64,000 nt of DNA from a virus. The notes beneath the pieces are model-generated. The model had not been told where the DNA came from, made no database searches, and worked only from the letters and a program-made list of their open reading frames with translations. Positions 44,990 to 55,400 of this stretch are shown piece by piece; position 1 is the stretch's first letter; the number at the start of each line of letters is the position of its first letter. The position numbers and the translations under genes are program-made. The DNA is taken from positions 27,600-91,599 of the IMG/VR virus record IMGVR_UViG_3300044957_000168; one strand, written 5' to 3'.

Positions 44990-47900
44990 ATGATAGAAGA
45001 AACATTAAACTCTGCAGAAAGTATTAATAATCAACAGTCAGCTTTTCAACAGCTGATGTCTCAGAATAATTATCTTGATCCAGCAAAGATTGAGCAACCT
45101 CTTGCGCCACAATTAAACTGGAAAGATAATTTTGTTAATCAAACTAATTTTATAAAAGATAATACTGCAGGTGTTACACCAGATTATCCACCATCAGAAG
45201 TAAAAAGTTCACAAGCAAATGGTCAGACAGGAGGTTCATTTGAAGCTGTCATGAATGGTAGTTTGGCTAAAGTAAATAACATGACTGATCAGGGAGCATA
45301 TGTACAACCATATGCTTATGATGCATCTCCACAAGGTACTTTTAGAAAAAAATATAAAGCTTATGGTCAAGAAACATATAATAAAGTAGGATTTCACCCA
45401 CTAATTGATAATGAAAGTTGGTTTAATCAAAATACTACATTTGGAGATGATTTAAAAAGATGGGCAACACATTCTGCATGGCCAATGTTGTCAAAAGGAT
45501 TTATGGATCCTATTAAATCATACCAAAGTATTTTAAATGGTGATGGTTTATTTTATGCAGATGAACAAAGTGCAAGAGACTATGAGTACTACAATGCAAT
45601 AGGTGCATCAACAAAAGGTGGTCTTGGAGGATTTACTGTAAACCTACTCAACTCTGCATCATACTCAATGGGTATTCTTGCAGAAGGTGCTGTTGAAGGT
45701 GCTTTGATTGGAGGTTTGTTTGGTGGAGGTAATGTTGCTACTGGTGCTTTAGAGGGTGCTGGTACTTTTTTAAATAAACTTGGTAGTTTACCAAGAGCAT
45801 TAGTTGATGCTAGTAAAGCTATTGGTAAATTAATGTCTGGTGTAAAAAATTATTCAAATCTATCAAAAGCAAAAGAACTATTTGGTTCTGCTTCAAGACA
45901 TTTTGGAAACTTTATTAATCCTTTACACAATACTACAGCTGCATATCAACAATTAAAGAATACAGATAATATAACTAATCTTGCAAGAAGTTCTGTTACT
46001 GCTGGTGCACTTTGGCATGATATGATGTCTATGAACTTAGCACTATCAGAAGGTAAACTTGAAGGAGGTTTTACAAAATATCAAGCATATGATAGATTAT
46101 ATAATGATTATGTAGCAGAAAACGGAGCACCACCTAGTCTTGAACAACAAGAATCTATGATGAAACAAGCATCTAAAGGTGCATTCTGGAATACTTTATC
46201 TAACACAGCTTTAATTTACTATAGTTACAAACTTGTTTTTCCATCAATTACAAATGCAAGTTTTTTAAAAGGAGTACCAAAATTTGCTTTTGGAAAAACT
46301 GTTGCAAATGTTGGTAAAGAGTTTCAAATCTTATTTGATCCAGGTAAAAAAGCTTTAGAAGGTGCTTTTACTAAACAAAGAGTCAATTTTGTAAATGCAA
46401 TAAAGTCACTAGCAAAACCTCAAACATATGGTAAAGTAGGTCTTAATTACTTTAAAGCCAATGTTGTTGAAGGTAGTCAAGAAGTTATGCAAGATATCTT
46501 ACAAGATACATTTCAAAACTACTATGTAAATACTTATAAAAATAAAGATGCTAGAAACTTTAGATATGGTTTAGGATTAATGGGGGATGCTATTGAAAAA
46601 CAATGGAGTGCTCAAGGTCTTGAAACATTTTTATCTGGTTTCTTAATGGGGACTATACTGCAAGCTCCTGGTTTTATTAAAAAATATGCCACAATTGGGT
46701 ATAATGATTACCTTAAAAAAGATGCATCATACAAAGAATATCTAGATGGTAGAGAAGAATTAGCAGATACTGTTGTAGACCAATTAAATACTATGTATAA
46801 AAATGGTCACTTCTTTTTTGATCCTAGAATTAATAACTATGCTAATCAAGCTCTGGTAGCTAATGTTGTAGACAATCCAGAAGAGCATACTACTAAAGAA
46901 ATAAAAGATGCAGAGTTTGCTGCATTTCAATCTGCTGTACTTGGTTCATTACAGAATGGAACCTTTGACATGTTTATAAAACACTATGAAGGTTACAAAC
47001 AAGCATCAGCAGAAGATATAGAACAAGCATGGAGTTTAAAACCTGGTCAAGGTACAAAAGCATTAGAAAGATTTGACAAAGCATTAGAGAATGCAAAACA
47101 AATCAAAGACCGTTGGAATACTGCTAAAGAAAAAATGAAGTTCCAAGTTGATGCAACTCAGTATGCAGAAGGTACTGAAGAAAGAGCAATAGCAGAGATT
47201 TATAATAAAGCATATAGTCAGTCTCTTTATAATTATGTTTTTCTACATAACTCATTTGATGATAATGCAAAAAGATTAAATAAATTATATGAAGGAATAG
47301 CTTCTTTATCAGTACTGAAAAAATCTAATTTTGCAAACTTTGTTGGCTTTACAGATCCAACAAGATTAACAAGAGAGATAGAAATGCTTAAAACTGAGGT
47401 AGAAAACTTAGAAAGTTTTGGTACTTCAGAAGCTCTTGAGGAAGCAGCAAAGAAAAGAGAACTTGTAGAATTATATTCTAAGTTTAATGAAAAACAAGAA
47501 GCACTTGTAGACTTGTTTATTGATAAAACATTAGGAGAAAGCAATATTATTACAACAAGACTAAACGAAATTAAAAAAAGAATTCTTGAATCTAATACTA
47601 ATTTAGATGAAGATCAAGCCGCAAGTCAAGCTATTGAACAATTAGTTGATCAATATGAGTCTGGTGAAACTAATGAGTTTTTAGAATATAAAGAAGCATT
47701 CACTGAATTACTTTTTGGACTTGCAGATACTGCAGAAGAAAGAATGCAGCTTGAACAAGAAATTCAAAGTAAAGGTGGAATAGATGATCTTTTTACAGAT
47801 CTATTAGATACACATATACTTAAAAATGAAAATGCAAAACTTATTGAGTATGTAAATATGCTTGCTACTCCAAGAGAGTTTTATGAGCATTTACAGAGAA

Positions 47901-50900
47901 ACTTTAAGTTTATGAAAGATCTCTACAATAATAGAGAAGAGATAGCAAAAGAGATCGTTAATCAAGAAATTGCAGCTATTGAAAACAATACTTTATTAAA
48001 CACTTTAGCTGACCAAGGAGTATATGTAGATTTGGACGAATTTGCAGAATGGATTGAAACCAGAAAATTACCAGAACAATTTTTTGATGTTCCTAATAAA
48101 AGAATAATTAACAAGGGTTCAGTATTATATGAAGATTATATTGATATATTCTATAGAGCTGCAGAATTAGCAAATAAAAAACCTGCTGGTGAACCATTTA
48201 CTCAAAAACAATTACTTGATAAAAGAATTGAAGAACTTGAAAGTGAAAAAGCCGGTTTACTTGATAAAGAAAAAGAAAAGTTTGATGCTAAATTTCAAGA
48301 GGTCTATGGAATGACTTTGGAAGAATATAGAATAAAAGAATCTGAGAGAGTTACTGCAGAAACTTTAACTGATGAAGAAAGACAAAAGTTAGAAAATGAG
48401 AAAAAACTTTTAACAAAAGCTGCTGAACAGCTACAGTCTGATAACTATGTAGAGGTGCAAGCAGCAGCAGAAGTTGTTGCAGAAGAAATCTTTACTAAGA
48501 AAAATGAAAGTGCTGAAGATTTCTTTAATCAGCAAACAGAAGTTCTTAAAAATGATCGTGATAAAAATAAATCTGTTTTCCAACTTTCTCAAAAGTACGA
48601 CACTTCTGATATAGAAGATGCTCAAGAACAATTCAATGAAAGAATAGATACTGCATTAAAATCTATAATTTATTCACAAGCTGTTTCTGGAAGACTTGCT
48701 GAGATAGAACAAGAACTTACTAAAGAACCTGCAGCTCCAGAAATAGATGTAGAAAATACTAAAGAATTTTTAGCATATCAGGAAGCTGTTGATGCCATTA
48801 ATGAAAAGTATGATAATCTTATATCTGAAGTTAAAGAAGACTTTAGAAGTAAAGGTATAGATGAAAATACTCCAGATCAATATACAACTAAGACAGAATT
48901 TTCTGACTTTGATGCACCATTCCGTGAACAAATCACTGAAGAGTTTGATACTTATTTAGTAGATGTATTAGGGGAGTCTTTAGATATTAAAACCAAAAAT
49001 CCTTTAGAGTACGAAAGACTTAGAAAAAATTGGTTAGAAACACAGACTAATTTAATTAACCAGTTTAATGAAGAAGCTAAAAGACTTGCAGGAGAAAGAG
49101 CTGCAAAACTTGCAGAACCACCTGTATTGAAATTTTCTAATACTCAAATTGGAGCTAATACTCCTACATGGATTATTGCTAAAATGATTGATAGATACCA
49201 GTCATATTTAGAAGCTGGAGAATATCCTAATCCTCAAAAGGTAGATGAAAAAATTCAACTAACTCCAGAAACTATTGCTATGATCAATGAAGACATAGCA
49301 AGTCTAAATGGTTATTTGAATGCAAGAGTTAAGATGGCTCAACCTAGAAACATTGCAGAAGAAACTATTGAAATTATACAAGAAAATGTAATTAATAAAC
49401 AAGATGAAATAGTTGAGATACGTGATGAAGATGGTAATGTAATTGGTAGAAATTTTAAAGATAGAGGTCCTACTGATCCAAGACCAGATCGTGTTACCGA
49501 AGTTGCTGAAGAAGTTGAAAATTCTATAAAGGAAAAAGAACCTTTTACATATAGTCCAATTAAACCTGTAGTAGATGCGGAAGGAAATGTATCACCATCT
49601 CCTGTAGAAAATCTATATAATCAATTCTTTAATGATCCTGAAATAGTTCCAGAAGATCGCATTAGACTTTTTATGGAAGCATTTAAGAAAGAAGTATATA
49701 GAGGTAAAACTTCTGGATGGAAAGAATTTAGATTTGATGAAAAATTAGAAGCTGTAGAAAACTCACTTAAAACTGTAGGTACTTACGAAGACTTAAGAAA
49801 TACAATTGAGAAGTATGCTTTTAAAGAATCATCTGATGCCGGAGATTATGTTGATGGATTAATCAGAATATTCTTGACACCTAATGCAGCTACAGCATCT
49901 AAGTTTAGTGAGTTTAACTATAACTCAACTGTAGAGTTAAAAGGACGGCAAATTAAAATATCAGATGTAATGTCTAGAAAAGCATTTGATAAATTATTTG
50001 CTCCGGTAACTTCAACAAGTCAAGGAGGTATAGTTACTAAATTTAGACTTGGTATTGTAGATGGTACTTATACTATTCTTTCTGAAAATGTTAAATTATT
50101 TGACAAATCTTTAAGAGACGGTAAAGGTGTAACTGGTGAGGTAGATTTACTTCTTATAAAAGAAGATGGTTCTGTAGCTATTGTAGATATCAAAACTAAA
50201 AAAAGCTGGAAAACTTTTGGAGATCCAAAAGCAAAATATGAAAGCTCAACCTACTTTAGAGCACAACAATCAATCTATGCAAATTTATTTTACAATAATA
50301 CAGGAATAACTCCAGAGATTAAATTAATGCCTTTTGAAGTTACTCTTAGTTCTGATAAAATAGGTTATATAGATGATATTGAATTAGCTAGTATTGTACC
50401 TGCTGGACAAGATACATTTGATTTAGAATACTTACCAGAAGTTGAAAACTTTGGAATTGTAAAAATCAAACCAGAAATAAAAACACCAGTTAAAAAAACA
50501 GAAACTCCTACTCAAGAAATGGGACAAGGAATTCCTGAGTCTGATCCAGTAATGAATAAACTAAAAGATAATGTAGATAAAGCAGTCATCTTTAATGGAC
50601 GTACAGGTAAGCTTGTTAGAATGTCTAATGGGGCTTTTGGAGTAGAAGTAGTTGTAAATAGTAACATAACTGGATTACAACTTACACTTGATGCATTACA
50701 AGCTAATCTAGCAATTGAAAAAGGAGAGTTTGGAAATCCTGAACTTATTGGAGAAATTGAAAACCAAATCAAAAAAATATCTGAAGCAATTGAATCTACT
50801 AAAGGTTTAACAGAAGTATTTCCATTACAGGTTGATTCTAAAAATGTAACTAATGGTGACGTAACTTTAGATAAAGCAGGAGTACAACTTGTTATTCCAA

Positions 50901-52411
50901 TCCAATCAATTGGTCAGCTATCTACTGTAAATGGTCAAGTAATTAATGCAGCATTTTCAAATAAAGAAAAATCAATTGCTACAATAAATGGTGTTAAGTA
51001 TGAAGTACTAAGAGATGCTAGTGGAAATATAACAGTTCTTAGTTATATGTCAAATGATGAAATGATCAGTCAAATCAACAAACAAGTTGGAAAAATGGCT
51101 GCTAAAATTTCAGATCTCCGAAACTCTGTTACTGTAGAAGCAAACACAAATAGAAAAGATAGTTTACTAAATAGAATAGCAAAACTACAAGAAGATATTA
51201 GAACTCTTGATGGTAAAAGAAAATCTTTAATAGAGTCTAATAAAAAGATGTATCTTTATGGGGAGAATGCAAACAATTATATTTTTGCATTAAATAGATT
51301 ACCAAATAACTTCCAGAGACTTACTGCAAATGCAACTAAAGCAAATGAAACACAAGATCTTAAGTCTATTAGTAATTTATCTTCAGACAGCACTATTGCA
51401 GATAATATTACAGAAATACTTTCTGATCAATATCCTGAAGCATTAGACAAGCTTATAGATGGAGAAACAAAAGATTTAACTTCTGGAGATCTTTTAAAAA
51501 TTCAGTTGTGGATAGAAGACTCAATAGAAAGATTAAATCAATTAGGATATACGGTAATTAACAGGGGTGATATTATTGATGATATAACAAATCAAATTAA
51601 TGCCCTCAATGAAGTAAGAAATAACTTAGAATTAATTAAATTAACTAAAGATGGAAAAATCTTCAACTACAAACAAATCGCAAAAATCTTCAGTGGATCA
51701 GAAGTACAGGAAGGGACTGGTGTATCTAAGGATGCGGGGACTACCAGAAAACCGTCAGAAGGAGTTTCTAGACCAGCTACAAGAGAGGAACTTAAAGACC
51801 TTGTCAAACAAGCAAGAGAAGAAAATCTAGGTGAAACATTTGGAGAACCTACAGCACCAACAGTAAATTCTGCTGCTGTAGAAAAAATAATGAATGCTAC
51901 ACTAAGTAATATTGAAGAAGTTTATCAAACTGAGTTCCTTAAAGCTCAAGCAAATGATGAAGATATTACAGGATTAACTGAAGCATACAACACTAGACTA
52001 CAAGAATTAAAGACTGTTGTGTCTATACAAAATGTAGAAGTTGGTGAATATCTTATTACTAAAAATTTTATTTTTGTAGGACCTACTAAAGTAGGTACTA
52101 ATGAAATAGTTATTGTAACTAAAGTAAATAGTGATAAAGTCACTTTAAAGAACATTAAAACAAATGTATCTAGAGAATTTACAGAAGCAGAACTTGTAGA
52201 AAATTTTGAAAAAACAACTATGGAAGCAACACAACCAGAACCAGAAGCAACATTAACACCAAATGATGTTGAAGATTCTAAAGAGTCAAAAGATACTGTT
52301 AAAGAAGTTATGAATGACCAAGAAGCTCTTAATAAATCAAAAGAGCAATCTAAAGCATCAAATAAAACTTCACGATGGAAGAAATTAGGAGAAAACTCAA
52401 ATCTTTGTTAA
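44990..52411 (+). CDS. Giant virion protein (2473 residues) with PD-(D/E)XK nuclease-like domain
   Basis: The N-terminal 120 residues are polar and disordered-looking. Residues about 205-275 are hydrophobic and Gly/Ala-rich (SMGILAEGAVEGALIGGLFG), able to bind or cross membranes. Long acidic helices and coiled coils fill 560-1600. Residues 1680-1765 match the PD-(D/E)XK pattern of RecB/Cas4-type nucleases: GEVDLLLIKEDG (E1717, D1719), AIVDIKTKKSW (D1733, K1735) and FRAQQSIYANLF (Q1759/Q1760). A beta-rich region follows, and the C-terminus is Lys/Ser/Glu-rich. It ends one base before the RNA polymerase gene starts. Large size, membrane-like segment and position suggest an ejected protein that travels with the polymerase; the nuclease might act on host DNA or on the incoming genome's ends. 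Confidence 0.65.
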   Translation: MIEETLNSAESINNQQSAFQQLMSQNNYLDPAKIEQPLAPQLNWKDNFVNQTNFIKDNTAGVTPDYPPSEVKSSQANGQTGGSFEAVMNGSLAKVNNMTDQGAYVQPYAYDASPQGTFRKKYKAYGQETYNKVGFHPLIDNESWFNQNTTFGDDLKRWATHSAWPMLSKGFMDPIKSYQSILNGDGLFYADEQSARDYEYYNAIGASTKGGLGGFTVNLLNSASYSMGILAEGAVEGALIGGLFGGGNVATGALEGAGTFLNKLGSLPRALVDASKAIGKLMSGVKNYSNLSKAKELFGSASRHFGNFINPLHNTTAAYQQLKNTDNITNLARSSVTAGALWHDMMSMNLALSEGKLEGGFTKYQAYDRLYNDYVAENGAPPSLEQQESMMKQASKGAFWNTLSNTALIYYSYKLVFPSITNASFLKGVPKFAFGKTVANVGKEFQILFDPGKKALEGAFTKQRVNFVNAIKSLAKPQTYGKVGLNYFKANVVEGSQEVMQDILQDTFQNYYVNTYKNKDARNFRYGLGLMGDAIEKQWSAQGLETFLSGFLMGTILQAPGFIKKYATIGYNDYLKKDASYKEYLDGREELADTVVDQLNTMYKNGHFFFDPRINNYANQALVANVVDNPEEHTTKEIKDAEFAAFQSAVLGSLQNGTFDMFIKHYEGYKQASAEDIEQAWSLKPGQGTKALERFDKALENAKQIKDRWNTAKEKMKFQVDATQYAEGTEERAIAEIYNKAYSQSLYNYVFLHNSFDDNAKRLNKLYEGIASLSVLKKSNFANFVGFTDPTRLTREIEMLKTEVENLESFGTSEALEEAAKKRELVELYSKFNEKQEALVDLFIDKTLGESNIITTRLNEIKKRILESNTNLDEDQAASQAIEQLVDQYESGETNEFLEYKEAFTELLFGLADTAEERMQLEQEIQSKGGIDDLFTDLLDTHILKNENAKLIEYVNMLATPREFYEHLQRNFKFMKDLYNNREEIAKEIVNQEIAAIENNTLLNTLADQGVYVDLDEFAEWIETRKLPEQFFDVPNKRIINKGSVLYEDYIDIFYRAAELANKKPAGEPFTQKQLLDKRIEELESEKAGLLDKEKEKFDAKFQEVYGMTLEEYRIKESERVTAETLTDEERQKLENEKKLLTKAAEQLQSDNYVEVQAAAEVVAEEIFTKKNESAEDFFNQQTEVLKNDRDKNKSVFQLSQKYDTSDIEDAQEQFNERIDTALKSIIYSQAVSGRLAEIEQELTKEPAAPEIDVENTKEFLAYQEAVDAINEKYDNLISEVKEDFRSKGIDENTPDQYTTKTEFSDFDAPFREQITEEFDTYLVDVLGESLDIKTKNPLEYERLRKNWLETQTNLINQFNEEAKRLAGERAAKLAEPPVLKFSNTQIGANTPTWIIAKMIDRYQSYLEAGEYPNPQKVDEKIQLTPETIAMINEDIASLNGYLNARVKMAQPRNIAEETIEIIQENVINKQDEIVEIRDEDGNVIGRNFKDRGPTDPRPDRVTEVAEEVENSIKEKEPFTYSPIKPVVDAEGNVSPSPVENLYNQFFNDPEIVPEDRIRLFMEAFKKEVYRGKTSGWKEFRFDEKLEAVENSLKTVGTYEDLRNTIEKYAFKESSDAGDYVDGLIRIFLTPNAATASKFSEFNYNSTVELKGRQIKISDVMSRKAFDKLFAPVTSTSQGGIVTKFRLGIVDGTYTILSENVKLFDKSLRDGKGVTGEVDLLLIKEDGSVAIVDIKTKKSWKTFGDPKAKYESSTYFRAQQSIYANLFYNNTGITPEIKLMPFEVTLSSDKIGYIDDIELASIVPAGQDTFDLEYLPEVENFGIVKIKPEIKTPVKKTETPTQEMGQGIPESDPVMNKLKDNVDKAVIFNGRTGKLVRMSNGAFGVEVVVNSNITGLQLTLDALQANLAIEKGEFGNPELIGEIENQIKKISEAIESTKGLTEVFPLQVDSKNVTNGDVTLDKAGVQLVIPIQSIGQLSTVNGQVINAAFSNKEKSIATINGVKYEVLRDASGNITVLSYMSNDEMISQINKQVGKMAAKISDLRNSVTVEANTNRKDSLLNRIAKLQEDIRTLDGKRKSLIESNKKMYLYGENANNYIFALNRLPNNFQRLTANATKANETQDLKSISNLSSDSTIADNITEILSDQYPEALDKLIDGETKDLTSGDLLKIQLWIEDSIERLNQLGYTVINRGDIIDDITNQINALNEVRNNLELIKLTKDGKIFNYKQIAKIFSGSEVQEGTGVSKDAGTTRKPSEGVSRPATREELKDLVKQAREENLGETFGEPTAPTVNSAAVEKIMNATLSNIEEVYQTEFLKAQANDEDITGLTEAYNTRLQELKTVVSIQNVEVGEYLITKNFIFVGPTKVGTNEIVIVTKVNSDKVTLKNIKTNVSREFTEAELVENFEKTTMEATQPEPEATLTPNDVEDSKESKDTVKEVMNDQEALNKSKEQSKASNKTSRWKKLGENSNLC

Positions 52412-52412
52412 A

Positions 52413-55400
52413 ATGGCATGTAGTTTAAATAGAGATCAAGTATTAGATCTTTATGAAGTAATTTATGGTGAAATCATTGATAGAATTAAAGATTCTAATT
52501 TACCAGCTATTGATATTAATCAATTAATAAAAGAAACATATAGTGTTGTAAAAGAAGGTTCTGGTGATCAAGTAAAAGCTTTATTATATGCTCAGGCAAT
52601 TCCAGATGTATTTCAATTAGTTACACAGGATGAAGAAGTAAATGATTATCTAGTAGATAATAATTTTGACTTTACTGGTCTTGCAAAAATGAGAAAAAGA
52701 TTTGCAGATCTTGCTGAAGTAGGAAAAGATGTTGCTCAAGAAAAAATGAGTAAGGATGAAATAGATTCAAAGATTAAAGAAACTAATAAATCTAAAAAAG
52801 ATTTTTCTCTTAAAGTGGATGTTGATCCAAAGATTCTTTGGTCTTTTAATGAAGAGAATGGTGCAAAGGTCAGTAGTGTGTGGACTACTACTATTCAAAT
52901 GGCTGTTGCACAAAATCCAGAAACAGTTTCTGATGAAGACAGAAATAAAATGGATCCTGAGAAAAAGTTATTTTCTGATGTTGTTAAATCAATTGCAAGA
53001 ATTGCTAAGGAAAGATCAGGAAATGAACCAATTATTTATCAGGGAAGAGTGTTAACTCTAACAGCATTACTAACTAGAAACATAGATCGTGATTTATTAA
53101 CTACAAGTGATAAAACACATATGGAGAAAAACCCTGATGACAAGGGTATATCTGCAGTTATAACAGATGAAGATGGTAATTTCTTATATTTTACCGAAGA
53201 AGGTAATATAACAGATAATCCTGAAGAGGGTCGCATTGTATATCAGTATTTAAGAAGAGTAACTAATCAGAATGGTGAGCTCTATATTGGTAATCCTCAA
53301 AATAAACAAGGTAGAAAATATACACTCATTGATCCAGAAGTTCTTGCTAAAAGACATGCTGAAAAAATTGAAGAAAATGGTGGTAAGGTTTCCAAAGAGT
53401 TACTTAACTCACTAATAAAACAATATACTGAAAATCAATTAAGACAAGTTAATCAGCTTTATGAGCTCAGAAAATTAATTGAAAATGGTAATGTTGAACA
53501 AATTATACTTCCAATTACGAGAGCTACATTTGGTGTTGCACCTACGGCAACCAAAAGAGTTACTATTGTAGAGGCAGGTATAACTGAAGCAGATGTTAAA
53601 AGAGCTGTACCAATCACTAGTGGAAAGTATAGGGGTTATCAATATCTAATAGTTCAAAAAAATAAACCTGGTGAAATTGTTGCAGAACAAGAACTTTTAA
53701 TAAGTTATTCATCTATAACACCAGAAATTGCAGAAAAAATTGCAACCGTTCTTACTACAAAAGCTTTATTAAAAGGTAGAGAATTAACTCCTGATGAAAG
53801 AAAAGCATATTTTGAACTCTTTATTAATAATACAAAAAAAAATGATTCAAATACAAATCGTGATAGAATACAAGTTTTTACAAGAGTAATAAATGGTGAA
53901 AAAACTTTTGTTGTAGAAATTGCCGGAAAAAAAATTCCAGAGACAGTTCTTTATACAGAAGAAGGTAAACAAATGATAGTAGATCATTTACTTGGTGTAA
54001 GTAATACAGCAAGACCTAAATATGTTGCAACAGGTAAAGAAATAGGTTCTAATGAATATTGGCCTGCAAATGTTTCTTTCAACTTTACTGGAATGAAAAA
54101 ACCATTTCCTGATTATGAAATTGAGGGTAATACAATAAAAGAAACTTTAAAAAATTACTTTGATACAATCAAATCATTTGTCAGAGTAGTATATACAGAT
54201 CAAACGTTAGCAGAAGAGGAAGGATTAAATGCATATATTAATTATGTAATCCCTGAAGGTACTATTGATAATGAAGGAACTATTCCATTGTATAGACCTA
54301 AAACACAAACACAACCTCAAACAAAAACTAAAACTGATAAAGAAGTAACAAAACCTACTACAAAATCACAGTCACGGAATAAACCGGCTAATACATCTAC
54401 ACCACAAAAGGAATCAACATATACCATTTCTATGAAAAACCAGATAAAAGATGCTGGTGGTAAAGTTGAGAATTACAAACCAAGAATGAAAGTAGATGAG
54501 TTAGCTAAAGCTGTTGGTCTTACAGAGAAACAAATCATTCAGTTTAGAGCAAATGCATTAGATGCAAGTCCAGATATAAAATCTACTGTACCAGCTAAAC
54601 CTTTAACAGAAGCAGAAGTTAAAGAAACTAATGTTGAAAATAATCCAGCAACTAGAGTAAATTTATTTGCTGATATTCTTGAAGGTTCTTCTAACAGTGC
54701 TTTATATAAAAAAGCAGAAAAGAATGGTCTTAATAGAGACAAACTAAGAGGAAAATTTCTTGATAAAGTATTCACATCCAAAGCAGATAGAGAAGCTGCT
54801 GAAAGATGGTGGAAAAATTCTCCATTAAGTAAATTCATCTCTCTTGAGAGAATTACTGAAGTAGTAAACTCTGATGCATTTGCAACCTGGGCAGGATATG
54901 GTATTACACTTTATGAAGCTGATGGCGGTACATCAGTAGATCTTTACCACGAAGCATGGCATGGATTCTCACAGTTGTTCCTAAGTAAGAACACTAAGAT
55001 AGACATGTATGAAAAACTATTAAAACTTCCAAAATATGCAAATAGAAAATATGCTACAAAAGAAGATGCATACTTTGATATAGAAGAAGACTTGGCTGAA
55101 GAGTTTAGAGATTATGCAAAGTCTAAAGGTAAAAAAACAACTAAAGGATTCTTAAGTAAGATTTTTGATGCAATTTATCAGTTCATCAAGAATATGTTTG
55201 GTAGAACTAACAAGAAACAGGTTGCTACAAATCTTCAAGATATCGATACTGTTAAAGAAATGTTTGACAAGTTGTATAGAGCTTCAGAAAATCCAGAGAT
55301 TCTATCTAATCTAAAACCTTCTATGGATAATGTAATGTTTGGGAAACTAAACAGAGCAAAAACCATCAATGATAATTTTACATTAGAAGAGTCTAAAAAG

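Noticed and set aside
52819-53055. Short plus-strand frame within the polymerase gene
   Set aside because: It is a shadow in another frame; the giant frame is continuous and has motif support.
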